From Lateolabrax maculatus (lineage: Eukaryota > Chordata > Actinopteri > Acropomatiformes > Lateolabracidae), in the NCBI GenBank assembly GCA_031216445.1, contig CM062206.1, forward strand, positions 26,535,001 to 26,599,000: DNA of 64,000 bases, written 5' to 3'. This document shows, one piece after another, positions 23,788 to 35,990 of this stretch. A program made the translations under genes and the position numbers. Position 1 is the stretch's first letter, and each line of letters begins with the position of its first letter. A model generated the notes under the pieces. It did no database searches. It saw nothing but the letters and a program-made list of their open reading frames with translations, and was not told where the DNA came from.

Positions 23788-25369
23788 TCAAAACCATGAT
23801 AAGAACCAATACCAGGATACTAATGCATAACATACATGTAAAACTTGTGAATATTGAAATGATAGTGGTATGCCAGCTTATCATGTACAGTGTACCAAGT
23901 CACAGGGAAGCAGGGATCACAACTTTACTAATGCTCAGTATCATGAACAGTTGAGGAAGCTTTGTATGTATGGTATCTGAAATAACAATCACAATAGTAG
24001 ATAGAGTAAGTCAATAGCTGCAGTCAAACCAATGTTGGGTTAGCTTTTTGGCACTTATGTAAATAATGGACGAATGAATTCTAATATCATTGAGACCAAA
24101 AATAAACTCAAGTTGGATCAACACATGATTACAAAACAACAAAGTTACTTAAACATGACGATGAATTGACAAACATTCCTTAGCAGCCCAGAGTGGAATA
24201 TCTAGTTATCTAGGCCATGTTTGAACACTGGTAAAGGAACGGAGTCCTTGTTAAGTCTACCTGGCCAAGACTGCCACCTTGTGGGCATTACTGTAAGTAC
24301 AATACTAATTGTCTTCCACATGGAGCCATACCAGATCAGCATGCATACTTAGTCTTATTGAACAGCAGAGTACCAGGTAACTAATCCATGAATCAACTAT
24401 TCGGTTATATGTATACTGTGGTACAACAGACAGAGTTCCACTCAGTTTATATAACAAGCATCATATAATTTCTGCTTATATAAAGTCTGAAAAAAAGTCC
24501 CAGATGATAAACAGAAAGCCTGCAGAGAAACTAAAGGTGCATAGTGGTCAGACTGCTGAATAATAGTAGTCTGATTTCTGAAACTAATCAGCTGAATTTC
24601 AGAACACGTTTTTTTTGTACACAGAACCAAGACTGTGGATTTTGTCCCTCATCACTTCATGGCCAGTATGGACAAGTGGAACAATTACAGAGATCAATAA
24701 CTCTTTCAGTGTACATATGCCATGCTGCAAAAGTGTGGACCTACTGTGTCATTTAAATCAACAGGGAATAGTGGGAGAGCTAGATTCAAACAAAGGAAGC
24801 TCAACATGGTGTGTACCTGAGCACAGTGTGCCATCAGGATTGTAAAGAACTCTGTTCAGTTTGACATTTTTTACTACTTCAACAATAGAAAATTTTAAGT
24901 AGTTAAAATTAGCTCTTATAAAGTTATTGTAGAAACTTATTGACTAACCTATTTACACATGCAGCAGACACAGGGCAACATGACCATCCAATTGGAGTGG
25001 TGTTTTTGTCCACCTGATGAATATAAGTCTAATATTTAACCTCCTTTTAGCTCTGGTTTTATCTTAATCACCTCCTGAGGGAAATACCCTGCTCTTTAGC
25101 TCTGTAGTGTAAATTGCATCAGAGCTTAAGTCAGCTAAATTATGGGCTGTAAAACCATGATCCCAAACGCATTCAAAGGTTTATCTGAAGTTAAAATGAG
25201 GCTTCTGCAGAGTTAGACAAATCAAATGGATGTCAACCAAAGTTACAGTCTGTTTAGTATGAAGTTCCCTCTTTGTGTTACATTCCCACCACCACAGCTC
25301 AGCATGGAAACACTGTTAAGAGAAACACAGAGGCAGTACTTTGACAGTCACTTGTGTTGTAGCTGGGAT

Positions 25370-25620
25370 AGCGGCTCTACTGTGGGGGAGAGCCATCTGC
25401 ACTTTTGCACTTGGCACATATTCTTGCACTATGAATATTTGCACATTCTTAATTCAAAATATTGTATATTTCATTGTTGTTTTAATCACTGTATAGCTTT
25501 TTATACTATAGAATATATCTTATGTTGGACATATTTTTATTTTAAATATCTTTTTTATATTTTATAATACTTTTGCAGTACTTTGCATTTTCTTATACTT
25601 TTTATATTTTGACTGTTATA
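25370..25620 (+). repeat. possible Rex1-like 3' UTR relic
   Basis: Repeated TTGCAC and TTTGCAC words within a T-rich strand resemble the 3' UTRs of fish Rex1-like LINEs. There is no coding part and the assignment is by word content only. Confidence 0.3.
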
Positions 25621-27543
25621 CACCACAAGACACACACAAGTTAATTTTGAGCAGATAGATTAACATCATTTACCAACAATAATCAATGAGATAACGTGTA
25701 GAACACAAAAAATAATAATTTAGTGTGGAGTAAAATATAATACTACTTCCACCACTGCTTCTACAACTACAATGTGAGTAGCTGCAACTGCAGATTGAAT
25801 GTAGTCTTGACACTGGCATTTTATTTCTCCACTCAGGTTCCAGTTCTGATATTTGTCCTGCTGTTTGTGTGACCTCAGGCCTATGGTGACCTCAGGCCTA
25901 TCAGAAAGTATTTTTTCCTGCTAACTGTGCACACAGACTTAGTGGCTCTGAATAAATAAAAAAAAAAAGCATTTCATTCTTGCCAGACTCCCTGCCCCCC
26001 AACACACACATCAACCCCCCTCCCCCTCCCCGCCGTTCTCTCTCTGTCTCTTTCCACCAGCTGCTGCTGTCTGACAGGCTGATGATGACTGTGTTTTTTC
26101 CCCTCCTTGTTTCAAAGTATGTTGGAGCAGATGGCCTGGAGAGGCAGAGTGGGGGAATGTGTTGGAGAGACTGCTGGGGAATGTGCCAAGAGTGTGTGCA
26201 TGTGTGTGTGGAGTGTGTGTGTGTGGTTTCAGTTCGCGTGCCTTCTCGCTGCCCTCTGCCCTTCATGGCGCCAGCTCCACTTCCCTTCCACTCTAAACAT
26301 CTGGTGTCTGGGACTTTGCGAACACACACACATGGACACATACGCACACAAACGCCGGCATGCACACTGAGAGAAACAGCAAGCAAGCAGGGAAAAAGCC
26401 CTCAGCTAGTTTACATCTAAAACAGCAACATGACTGCATTAGTGTGAAGCTGGAGGTGAGAGCTGTCACTGTGTGTCAAATGAAAACTTTTCATCCAAAC
26501 GTTCTCACTTTGAAAGATATTTATTTTATAACCACAGGGATACTGAATGGGTTCAGTGGGCCCTTTGGGTCGTGCTCCTGTATGGTTGTGTCTATCTGAA
26601 AGCACATTTAGTCATGTATTTCAATCTATTCTTAAAAGGTTTTTATCATTAAAGGAAGGTCTTTGGTGAAATATCAGAAATGCTCCTTTTCATCTCAGCT
26701 GACTGGAAGGTCGTGTCCTTGTCTGTGTTTGATTGACAGCAGCTTGTTGTCAGTGGTATGCAGCTCTGCAGCTAATTAGCCACCTAGCTGACAAATTGAC
26801 TTTAGCAGAGCACTTTTCCATGGTGAGTGTTCGTTTGGTGGCTTGATCAACGGGCTGTGCAGGACAAGACGTGTGTTCATGTGTGGAAGTTAGATAAGAA
26901 GTAGACTTTAGCAGGAAAGCTAATGTGGGTTGTTGTTGTCTGTGGTTCTTGTGTTGTGTAGCTGCAGTCTGGTTCAGTTTGACTGTCTACTCTGCCTATG
27001 ACATAATGCTAATAACTACTTAATGCAAGTTTTAATTGGCTGTATTGAAATAAAGTCTCTAACCTTTAAAAGCTCTGGAACCTGCAGGAGAAACTTTCTT
27101 AAAACTTCTACCCACTAACATGAATTATATAAAGGGCAGCAAGCTGAAAGACACACTTCTAAAATCGATTGTTATTTGGAAACAGGGTCCATGTTAGTTG
27201 GGTAGTCTGGTTGAGAAGGGTTATTTTGTGCATACTGTAAATTCTCCTATAAAATAAGTATTCAAATAATAGCTGGGGTTGTGGCGAGCACAAATAAAGA
27301 CTGGGTAAAAAATATGAATTAATTATCTGTATTATAATACCGCATGGTACATTCAATATAATGCACATTTCCACAGCGCTAATTTCATTAGTACAACAAA
27401 GTTGTGTCATACTCACCACTCTGTTGACAACACTTTCTCTTTTAAACACAAAAATACTTGTCTTTCACTGATCACTTCTTTTTTTTTTTCTTTTTTCATG
27501 CACTGTTAAGCTTCTGTCAATGAAACTCAGCACTTCTTGCACA

Positions 27544-27617
27544 TTTCACATTAAAAGCCTAAAAGGAGTTGGAAAGAGTATCTCCCTATGGGCTGCTGGA
27601 AGGCTTTTAATGTGAAA
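27544..27617. repeat. 17-bp inverted repeat, 40-nt spacer
   Basis: Arms TTTCACATTAAAAGCCT (27544-27560) and its exact complement at 27601-27617. It lies just beyond the 3' end of atoh8. The role is unknown; it may be the trace of a small inverted-repeat element. Confidence 0.9.
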
Positions 27618-27864
27618 CATCTGTATAGGACGTGCAGATTTTCATTGGTGCTGTGGACATACAGTATACTGAATTTATCAGTCAAGTCAATTGGAAAACG
27701 TGGAGAATGTGTTCAGTTTGTATCAACAGCAAACAGGAAACAGGAAGGCTTCTTGCTTAAATATATTCAAATATAATTTTAAAGCAGTGGAAATTCGAAA
27801 TAAATGCCTTGTTCATTTTTTTCTGCCTGTAGCTCAGGCCCCAGCCATTATTTGTGAATGTACA

Positions 27865-30839
27865 TTATATAGAAAATGAGTGCAGCCTCACCTTCCTCTT
27901 CTTGCTCCTGCCCTCAGCCTGCAGGGTCCTGGTACACTGTTCCACACACTGAGAGAAGCTCAGACTGCTGTGGTCTGAACTGTAGTCCATTTCAGCCAAC
28001 TGAGCCAGAGACAGGATGTAGTTGCAGGCTATACGTAGTATCGCCAGCTTGGATAGCTTCTGCCCATAGGAGTAACATGGCACCTGGAGAGAGAAGAAAA
28101 AGGAGGGAGATGGTCAGGGGGATGTTTTTTTACATGTTTGATTGGAATACTGTCAATTAACTGGAATGGAAACAAGGAGAAGGATGATAAAAGACCTGAG
28201 AAACCTGTGAGTACAATCACACCCTTGCAGCCTTTAAAGCAAAACAAAGCTAATTTTAACAATATAGTGCATTTCATTCCAGGGGCATTTCAATGTGCTT
28301 CACATAAAAACATATGTATAGTATAATACAGCACCACTGCATTTTCTTCAGGAGGAGCTCAGTGTCAGAGGTCACTGAGCATGCTTAATTCTGAGTCTAC
28401 AGTTTCTAGTTTGAGAAGCTGAAAGGTATAAACTATCTCTACTGTTTTCATCACAGTGAAGGAACATATGCCACCCAATGCAACAGATTGGCTCTTCTCA
28501 GTCAGTTTATGGAATGGTTTTTAGATTTATGTAGCTTTTTTCTCTCTTAAGTAAGACTTCAATTCGATAAAAAGAGGATATTGATAATTGATACAATCCA
28601 GGATCTCCTTTAAAAGATGGGGGGAATCTTGACTGACTCTAGGTCATATATTTCTCAGTCTTTGAATTTAGTCCTACCTACCCTGGTTTCTGTTTCATCA
28701 ACCCATTTATTTTTTTGCTGCCAAAAACACCTTGTGTGTAATTCTGTGCAGTGTTTATGTGTACAGTATGTATGAGTTTGAGCTTGTGCATACATTGTTG
28801 TTTGTGTGTTTTCAGTGTGGACAGTGAGTCTGACCTGCTTCCTCAAGGCCTCGAACGCAGCACTGATAGTGTGGACACGGGTCCTCTCTCGGGCGTTGGC
28901 TAGAAGCCTCCTGGTCTGCTGGATAGCTTTGACCTCTGGAAGACGCCCAGGTCCATCAGCACTCACCCCACCCCGCTTCCTGGGAGACTGCTGAGAGCAG
29001 AAGACAAGAGAGGCTCAGATTACTGATCAAAAGTAAGTTGTTACTAGGTGACATTTGTTTTTTCTGTTTCACTGAACTAAACAACAGCACACTATTATTG
29101 AACTTGTCCTCTACAATATAGATTGTGGCTGTTTCTGTTTGTACTAGTTCTCCCTACAATATTTTAAAATAATCAACTGACCACATAGCACTAGAATATC
29201 TCCATATCTGGTTGATTACACCAGCAACACACCACAGCCAAAGTGAACCAACCCGGGCCTATGAAGATCTAGAAGGTAAAGTTCATCATTCTGACCAAAG
29301 TCTGGTTAACACATAATCAACCTTTGGATCATGTGACTTTAACTACAGTAAAATGAAGAAACATTGATTAAAATTAATTTATATAAATATATTATTGATT
29401 TATTATATATTATTAATAACATATAATTACATGCAGTGCAAGCACATCAGCTTGAACTACTAATTAAGCCTCATGTAAGTCTTGTTTAAAGCTTTTGTTA
29501 CAACTTTTGCTTCGAAACTGCTCAATGTCCCAGTGTTCCTTTCCTTGTTTTGTTTAGTCATTTTGTTAGAAATGTGTTTCTTCACTGGGTTGGCAGATAC
29601 TTTACTTGATTTTTGGACTCAGTAGAAGAGGAAATACCTGGTTAAGCCATATTCTTTGCTTGTGCTAGATGCTTTTAATAGGTCACCAGGATCAAACAAT
29701 CAGCATATGAAAGCCCATTTACTTTTGGGCCTGTACTGATAACCAGTCTACACTCTCATGTCTGGTTCAACAGTGACTGAACGGTCTTGTCAGTCTATAT
29801 TTCTATTACAGAATGGCACTGGTATTGAGTATGGGCAGAATCCTACCACAGCAATTAACATATTGAAACTTAAAAGCTACTCATCAATACATTGAAAATA
29901 ATTGGTCTTGTTTTGTTCGATCAACAATTCCAAAGATATTCAGTGTACAATGACATAAAACAGAGAAAAGCAGCAAATCCTCACATTGGAGCAACTGGAA
30001 CAAGTACATTTTTGGGACTTAATAAATTAAACTTAAACCATTGATTATCAAAGTTGTTGCTGCTCAATTGTCTGTCAATTGACTGATTGATAAATCAAGA
30101 CAGCTCTAATTTCAATACATAGATATTTCATAAGTAAATTGCAGAACAGGTTTTTCTTTTTCTTGACACTCCACACATTCACCTTAGGTGACTGGACCTG
30201 GGGCTCCATGTGTTCGTGACACTGGGAGGTCTGGGAGGCTCTGGGGACAGGCAGAGCTGTTGTGTGGCCTGACAGAGAGGGCTCCAGGGAGAAGGCTTGG
30301 TGGCTGGGTGAGTGGCTGTGGATGCTGCTGGTTGATGTTGGCAGAGGATATGTGGAGCGGAGGCCCAGTTTGAGTCTGTTGGACAGAGGCTGGGAGATGG
30401 CCGTGGGCCAGTGGGAGATCTCCGGGTTAGAAAATGGAGAAGCAGGTAACTGGGACAGTTTGGAAGTGATGGCAGGCACGTTAATGCCAATTCTCATGTC
30501 TATGGCACCACTCTGAGCTGGAGCCACGTTGCGTTCTGGTAGTCCTGACAGCATCCCTGTACTACTGGCCATGGCCTCCTGTGACATCATCAGCTGTCTC
30601 TGTAGTGGAGCCAACCTGCTGACATTACATGCCTCCGTCTGGGTGTCATCACCTGAGTCCACATCCGACAAGTCCGCTGGGTAGGTTTTCATCCTCTCAG
30701 GCTCAGGGTTGCTGAAAAGTCTTTTAGGCTCCCGGGACTTCCGTTTGAACTTCTTGTTAGTGCCTGGCATAGAGATCAGTACTGCGTCTTTGTTAATGGA
30801 TCTATTCCAGGTATTATTCAGTGGATGTGGGTTCTTCAT
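27865..30839 (-). CDS. atoh8: ATOH8, atonal-type bHLH transcription factor
   Basis: Three exons on the minus strand: 30839-30183 (219 codons), 28990-28835 (52) and 28083-27892 or -27865. Exon 1 starts MKNPHPLNNTWNRSINKDAV and has a basic patch (KKFKRKSREPKR) followed by a Ser/Pro-rich, low-constraint region. Exon 2 carries the basic region and helix 1 (QQTRRLLANARERTRVHTIS, then AFEALRKQ). Exon 3 carries the loop and helix 2 (VPCYSYGQKLSKLAILRIAC) and the conserved tail ending QAEGRSKKRK. These match ATOH8, a nuclear E-box-binding factor acting in muscle, retina, kidney and vascular development. The end is ambiguous: after KKRK the DNA reads AAG then GTGAGG, a good donor, so a tiny last exon is possible; otherwise the frame continues eight codons (VRLHSFSI) to a stop at 27865-27867. 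Confidence 0.95.
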
Positions 30840-30994
30840 TGTCCAACAATTAGTGTAATTAACAAGCTAAAGTGAAACAAATTTTAACAACAAATCCAAT
30901 TTCGACCACGCAAAATGTAAGTGAAACTGAACTACGTGTATCGACTGCAAAAACTGTCAAACAAATGTTTCAATTCCACAAAGTTAAACTCATT

Positions 30995-30999
30995 AGATG

Positions 31000-31040
<41 letters not shown>

Positions 31041-31065
31041 CTTTATTAATCCCAAAGGGAATGAT
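30995..31065. repeat. (GATA)n with LINE-type tail
   Basis: About eleven GATA units (30995-31039) followed by CTTTATTAATCCCAAAGGGAA. That combination is the reverse-oriented 3' end seen on many fish LINEs, where the tetranucleotide run is the terminal repeat. No coding part is attached. Confidence 0.8.
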
Positions 31066-32320
31066 ATGAGTGTCACCTCTCTAAACTTTCACCTGCTGGA
31101 CGCATTTGCTTAATTACTGTAAGAAAGTCAAAGGTGACTTTGACATAACTTTTGGTCCCAGTCTACATGAAACTTTCCCATTTAGAATGAACACATACTT
31201 AACCAGTATGAGTTTGTTCAATAATACACAATCTGAACCCTGATGCTTCAGCTGCTAACTGTGTAACACAAGCTGTTCAACTGCATTAACAGAATCTGTA
31301 CCGCCGTGTGTTACGTTAACTTTACCAGCAGGTTTTCTGTGGCTCCACTCTGTCTGCATAGCAGCATCCTGAATAATCCACATTAGTACACAAAGCTGTG
31401 TAACATCTGCTATTCCGCATGAGTCGTCCCTCTGGATTGAGAGTTGCAGAGAGCTTTTCCTCAGCTGTAAAGGTTTCTTTCTGTGTCCAGGCCTGTGCCT
31501 CAGACTCGGGGTTACAGTGGAGCTGTCTGAGCGTGGCTCCAGTCAGTCTGCATAGCAGCACTGTGAATAACCCACACTGATACACACACTCAGCACAGAT
31601 AGGCTGCAGTGGAGCTGCAGCTGCTGGACAAAATAATGAGAACAGCCCATGAACAGAATGGCAACTCTTCAGGAGCAAAACCACGATTCCAAATGCAGTC
31701 ACACTGAGCAGTCATGTTATGTGGGACAGCTTTTACACAAGTTCTACAAATCTTATTGAAGTACAGAATGGGGGAAAAAAGGCTTGTTATGGGGAACAGT
31801 CATGGGTGTCAACATATTCCAGCATAACAAAGACTTCATCTACCAAACTCTCTGTGAACGTGTCACAGGAGCAGGTCCGGGTTCGGGTTCGGGTGAAAGG
31901 GGAGAACTGGCGCTGGCCTCAACTATTCCAACATGATAACGTCCTCTACATACTTCCCCGGTACCGATCCATCCTTCAGTGAGGCTCAGGGTCCCTTCTT
32001 GAAGAAAGAAAATATAGAGCGGAATATTTGGCACTCAGTGAGTGGGCTCCACGGCTCTCATTGGCTACAGTAAGTTAGTTATCCAGATATTAACCAAAGT
32101 CCATTAGTCCAGTGGTGTATCTTCTGAGTTGACACCCGCAGATCGGGTCCGGTCCTCCGTGTTACAGTACAACCCGTTCAGCCTGCAGTCAGAAGACTGA
32201 ACAGATACATGGTTACAAAGCAAAGGGGGCTTGCGCTCCTCTAACTCTGCTGGCGTCTGTCTGGCTGGAGCCGTCTCGAGCCTCACACACACACATACAC
32301 ACGCACACACGCACACATAC

Positions 32321-32356
<36 letters not shown>

Positions 32357-32580
32357 TCTGCATTAGTTTATTTCTTTAGAGCAGCCCAATCATGAGCCGT
32401 GGTTCCTAATAGAATGTATTTGTACCCGCTTCAGCACAAAAGCTGATCCTCTGCTCTCAGTCACAGAAGCGGCTCTGCAGCGCCACGTGCTGGCGCACCC
32501 TAGGAACCTCCGCGCTGGATTACAGTTGGCCAATAAAAAACACTAAATTTTTCCGGCTACAATTTTAACAAAAAGTCTTT
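31066..32580. other. upstream region of atoh8
   Basis: No coding exon seen. It contains a diverged duplication of about 50 bases (31338-31390 and 31532-31588), a GGTTCGGGTTCGGGT run near 31877, a CA tract (32284-32321) and a GA run (32325-32353). Because atoh8 is transcribed leftward, its promoter and any 5' UTR exon should lie here. A CACGTG E-box is present at about 32482. Confidence 0.4.
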
Positions 32581-32583
32581 CAT

Positions 32584-33290
32584 AAATGTACGTTATGAAA
32601 TTCCAAAGAGAGAGGTCATCCGACTGAACAAGCCTCCCAGTTTAAAGTTGCATGTAATTTTACATATTTGGGTGTAAACATACTACCCAATATAAAAGAG
32701 GTGGTGAACTCAATTATCCGTCCGATTATGGAATAAATTACCAGCTCAATTAATAGATGGTTATCTCTACCAAACTCTTTAATCAGAAGAATCAATATTT
32801 TGAAAATGAATATACTCCCTAAATTTCTTTATTTATTCCAGAACATTCCCCTCCTCCTTCAAATCTATTCTCTAAGATAAATAAATAATTCATAAATTAT
32901 TTTTTTGTGGAACAACAAATGCCCCTGCTTAAGCTTATCTCTCTTGTACTTACCCTATGATAGAGGGGGGCTCCAGTGTCCTATCCTCTCTGGTACTAGG
33001 CAGCTCAGTTAAGAACTATTATGTTTTATTTTACAAATGACAAGATGGAGTCCCAATCTTTAGAGTTATCTCTTCCCATGCTTTAGTCCAAAGACTTCAC
33101 TATAGGTAGAACTGACATTGGGTTTAAGACTTGGTTAGATAAGAGGGTGTGGAAAACTCAGGAATTATATAGGCTGGATGATAATACACTGATGTAATTT
33201 GAGGAGCTTGCAATCAAACATGACATTCCACGGAAACATTTTTTTTAATTCTAAGAACTCAGACGCCTTCAGAATGAGCAAAAGATACAT
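32584..33290 (+). mobile_element. L1-group LINE relic (end of RT region)
   Basis: Broken frames give FTYLGVNILPNIKEVVN, then WLSLPNSLIRRINILKMNIL, PKFLYLFQNIPLLL and later TWLDKRVWKTQELY. The order (YLG..., RW..LP.SL.GRI..IKM, PKFLYLFQ..P) is the post-RT region of L1-group LINEs. There are many stops and no RT core in the window. Confidence 0.75.
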
Positions 33291-33295
33291 TAACT

Positions 33296-33620
33296 CAAAT
33301 ACAAGGTACAAGGTACAAGGGTCATTTATTTGTCATTCTAAAACACAGGGTTGTGTAACGAAATGCAAGTTGTAGTCCTAATTGCTTACTCATCCTGCTT
33401 GGAGTGTGCAGGATGAGTTAAAGAGTCTCACAGCCTGTGGAAAATAGCTGCTCTGTAGTCTGAATACTTTTACTCTTTACTCTTTCCAGACAGCAGCAGG
33501 GTGGGTAGGCTGTTGCTGTGGTGAGTTTGGTCTTTTAAGACCCTCAGCGATATCACTGATGCTCAGCAGAGGTGAATGTTCCATTTGGTTATGCTGGGGT
33601 GCTTTTTTATGTAGCTGCAA
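33296..33620 (-). mobile_element. Rex1-like LINE 3' end
   Basis: Minus-strand translation gives FRLQSSYFPQAVRLFNSSC, the carboxyl end of the Rex1-like polyprotein (compare 17700-18830). It is followed by a short 3' UTR ending in tandem CAAGGTA units (33301-33320), the terminal repeat. Confidence 0.7.
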
Positions 33621-35559
33621 AGGCTGGGAAACATGGTTTACTTGTGCAATAGGCATATGTGGTAGTAGGTATGATGTTAAACCTTAATCAGCTGATAATC
33701 TAACAGCAGCACATGGTAAAGATGTTGTGATTAACTCTAATTTAATCTTTTTACACCTTGTAAGTTTTGGCAAGTACAGAACTACTACAGTACCTCTGTT
33801 CTTTGGATTCAGCCATAACAAGCCGTGTGAAAAAGTTTTTATTAGTCTGTATTGTTTATGATACATGGTATGGTATTTGGTGAAAAAATAATTTTCAAAT
33901 AAGCTAACGTAAAATGTACAAAAATTGCAAGATCAAATGTTGACAGTCAGCACGTCCAAACATTAATAAATAATAAAAAATGGCAAGGCGGGAGGGAAAA
34001 CAAAACCCATTTTAAAAAAAGGTAGATCAAAAATGGTGTTTATGAAACCTTTACATCCAGTTTTACAGTCAAGCTGAGCTTTTTCAAATGCATTTTACAG
34101 GTGTTTTTTAAATCGTTTTTTATATGTTTTGCATGGCTGCTTTGTGCAGCTATTTTCACATTATTTTACTGTCACATGTTTTGTCCACTTAATACCTGGA
34201 TTTTACAGGTATTTTTCCATATTTATTTGTGGTCTTAAGACCTGCTTTTTTCTGTTATTAATATCACACCTGTAATTTGCAGGTGATCTGTGTAACTTTC
34301 ACCTTCTTTTAACATATGTCTGTGGTTAGGACAGACATTTGAGAAGGTAAATTTGAACTCGTACAAACTCGTAGTTAAGGCCAGTAACACCAGAGTGTGG
34401 TGATCCTGATGTGGGTGTTATATGAATATTTTGCCTAGTCTGTCTGCAGAAGCACCTGTGTCAAATCTCTTTCTGGTTTTCTGGACAGCCTGAACAGGAC
34501 GCACAGACTCACAGTCACTATAATATAATATTATACCAATATCATATGACAGAAATATACAATAAACTCATTGAGTAGCTCCAAAAGAACATATGTTATT
34601 TTATGATAAATTTACTGACATATGATAAATACGATATGATAGATTAAAGATTATATTGGGTATGTCATAAGGTGTTGATACAACAGAGCAGACAGGCAGA
34701 CCTCTGGAGGGCCAGACCTCTGGGGCCATGATGAGAAGCGTCCAGCCAACTCAGAAAACTAGAACTTTTTGAAGAAGCTGCTAGAAGAAGAAGAAGAAGT
34801 TAGAACTGAAGAAACTCTGAAACCAGTACACTCAGCCCAGGGACTTGTATGAAGATGCTGCCAGAACAGGAGAGAGGGTGACGACACAACCTAGACTGGT
34901 TCCCACGTGGGAGCCAACGCCGAAGGAAACCGAATGAATCCTCCTCTCCTCTCCAGAGCCCTCCTCCGTCTGAGACATTCAGGTGAACTATACAACCTGT
35001 GATTCTCGGATGATGCGTAGATTAATAGGAAGAAGCTTACCTAAGAAACTTTAGGTCAAATTAAGATTCTCCCTTCATATAATTATGATAAATAAATTAC
35101 TTAAAATAATTAATAATTTCCAATAATAATCTTAGCATCTCAGCTGCGGATTGATGCCTTCAAGTATATTTCACCATTTAATCTTGAAAGATTTACTCCG
35201 GTGCTCTCCTGTGTTTCCACCAACGTCTTAGATATCATGCTTGATCTGGTCCGGTGGTCTTCAGTTTTAATTTTTTCATTCTTCAATTTTGTATCGTTTA
35301 TTCATGAATTATTCATTCCTGTATTATTTTAGGTTTATTCATTCATTCATGTGTCTGTCTAGTATTCATCATGTGTATGTTCATTATAAAATAAATATGA
35401 TTTATATGAGTCCTTTGATAGAGACTGTAGATAAACTCCTTCCCTTCAAAATAAAGTTATCTATCTATTATGATAATTTAATGATGATGCCGTACACCCC
35501 TATACAGGGCTTAAAATTATAAATTGTGAACTAGTATTCTGATTTGTATGTGATTCAGT
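33621..35559. other. no recognisable gene
   Basis: AT-rich. It contains a GAA run (34784-34799), an isolated GC-richer block (34680-34980) of unknown origin and T-rich segments with repeated TTTTACAGGT words (34080-34220). No exon was recognised. Confidence 0.4.
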
Positions 35560-35990
35560 GGGGAAGAGACAAAGAGTGCGGCTTTAGGGCAGCAAGATCC
35601 AAGGTGGACATGATCTTTCCCCTTCGACACAGCTGGAGAAGTGACGGGAGCAGAGGAGATCCTTTATAGGAGCTGATGGACAGGCTCTCACATGCTTGTA
35701 AGGAGTTTGCCTTTATCATTAACATTGAGAAGATCAACATCATGGGCCAAGAAGTCTAAAAACCAACCTCCATCTCATCAACAACGAGACTCCAGAGAAG
35801 GTGTTGAAGTGTCCTTGAGCAAGACACTGAACTCTGAACTGCTCCTGATGAGCAGTTTGCACCTTGCATAGTAGCCTCTACCATGGCTCATGTTGGAGCA
35901 TGTTGGCATGTGTTGTAAAGTGCTTCGAGTGGTCAGTAGACTAGAAAAGCACAATATAAATGCAGTCTATTTACATATTTTATGTGTTGT
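35560..35990 (+). mobile_element. RTE-like LINE scrap and fish repeat tail
   Basis: The plus strand at about 35664-35745 reads LMDRLSHACKEFAFIINIEK followed by INIMG, the segment after the FADD motif in RTE-like reverse transcriptases. After it (35800-35990) comes a common acanthomorph repeat end with TGTCCTTGAGCAAGACACTG and GTAAAGTGCTTCGAGTGGTC. The two parts may be one element or two. Confidence 0.55.

Larger units (their letters stand above)
21894..27864. other. intergenic region between the convergent tmem129 and atoh8
   Basis: No coding exon is recognised in about 6 kb. It holds a TA microsatellite (23748-23785), a possible LINE 3' UTR relic (about 25370-25620), a short tandem duplication of GTGACCTCAGGCCTAT (about 25871-25905), a TG-rich stretch (26190-26230), a T-rich run at 27479-27497 and the inverted repeat at 27544-27617. 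Open frames here, including the hydrophobic one at 23164-23436, show no family motif. Confidence 0.55.

Noticed and set aside
25980..26420. Overlapping open frames of 146 and 161 codons
   Set aside because: They overlap on opposite strands across TG- and C-rich low-complexity DNA; neither shows a domain.
27179..27449. 96-codon minus-strand frame near the 3' side of atoh8 as an extra exon
   Set aside because: No match to any ATOH8 region and no suitable acceptor in phase.
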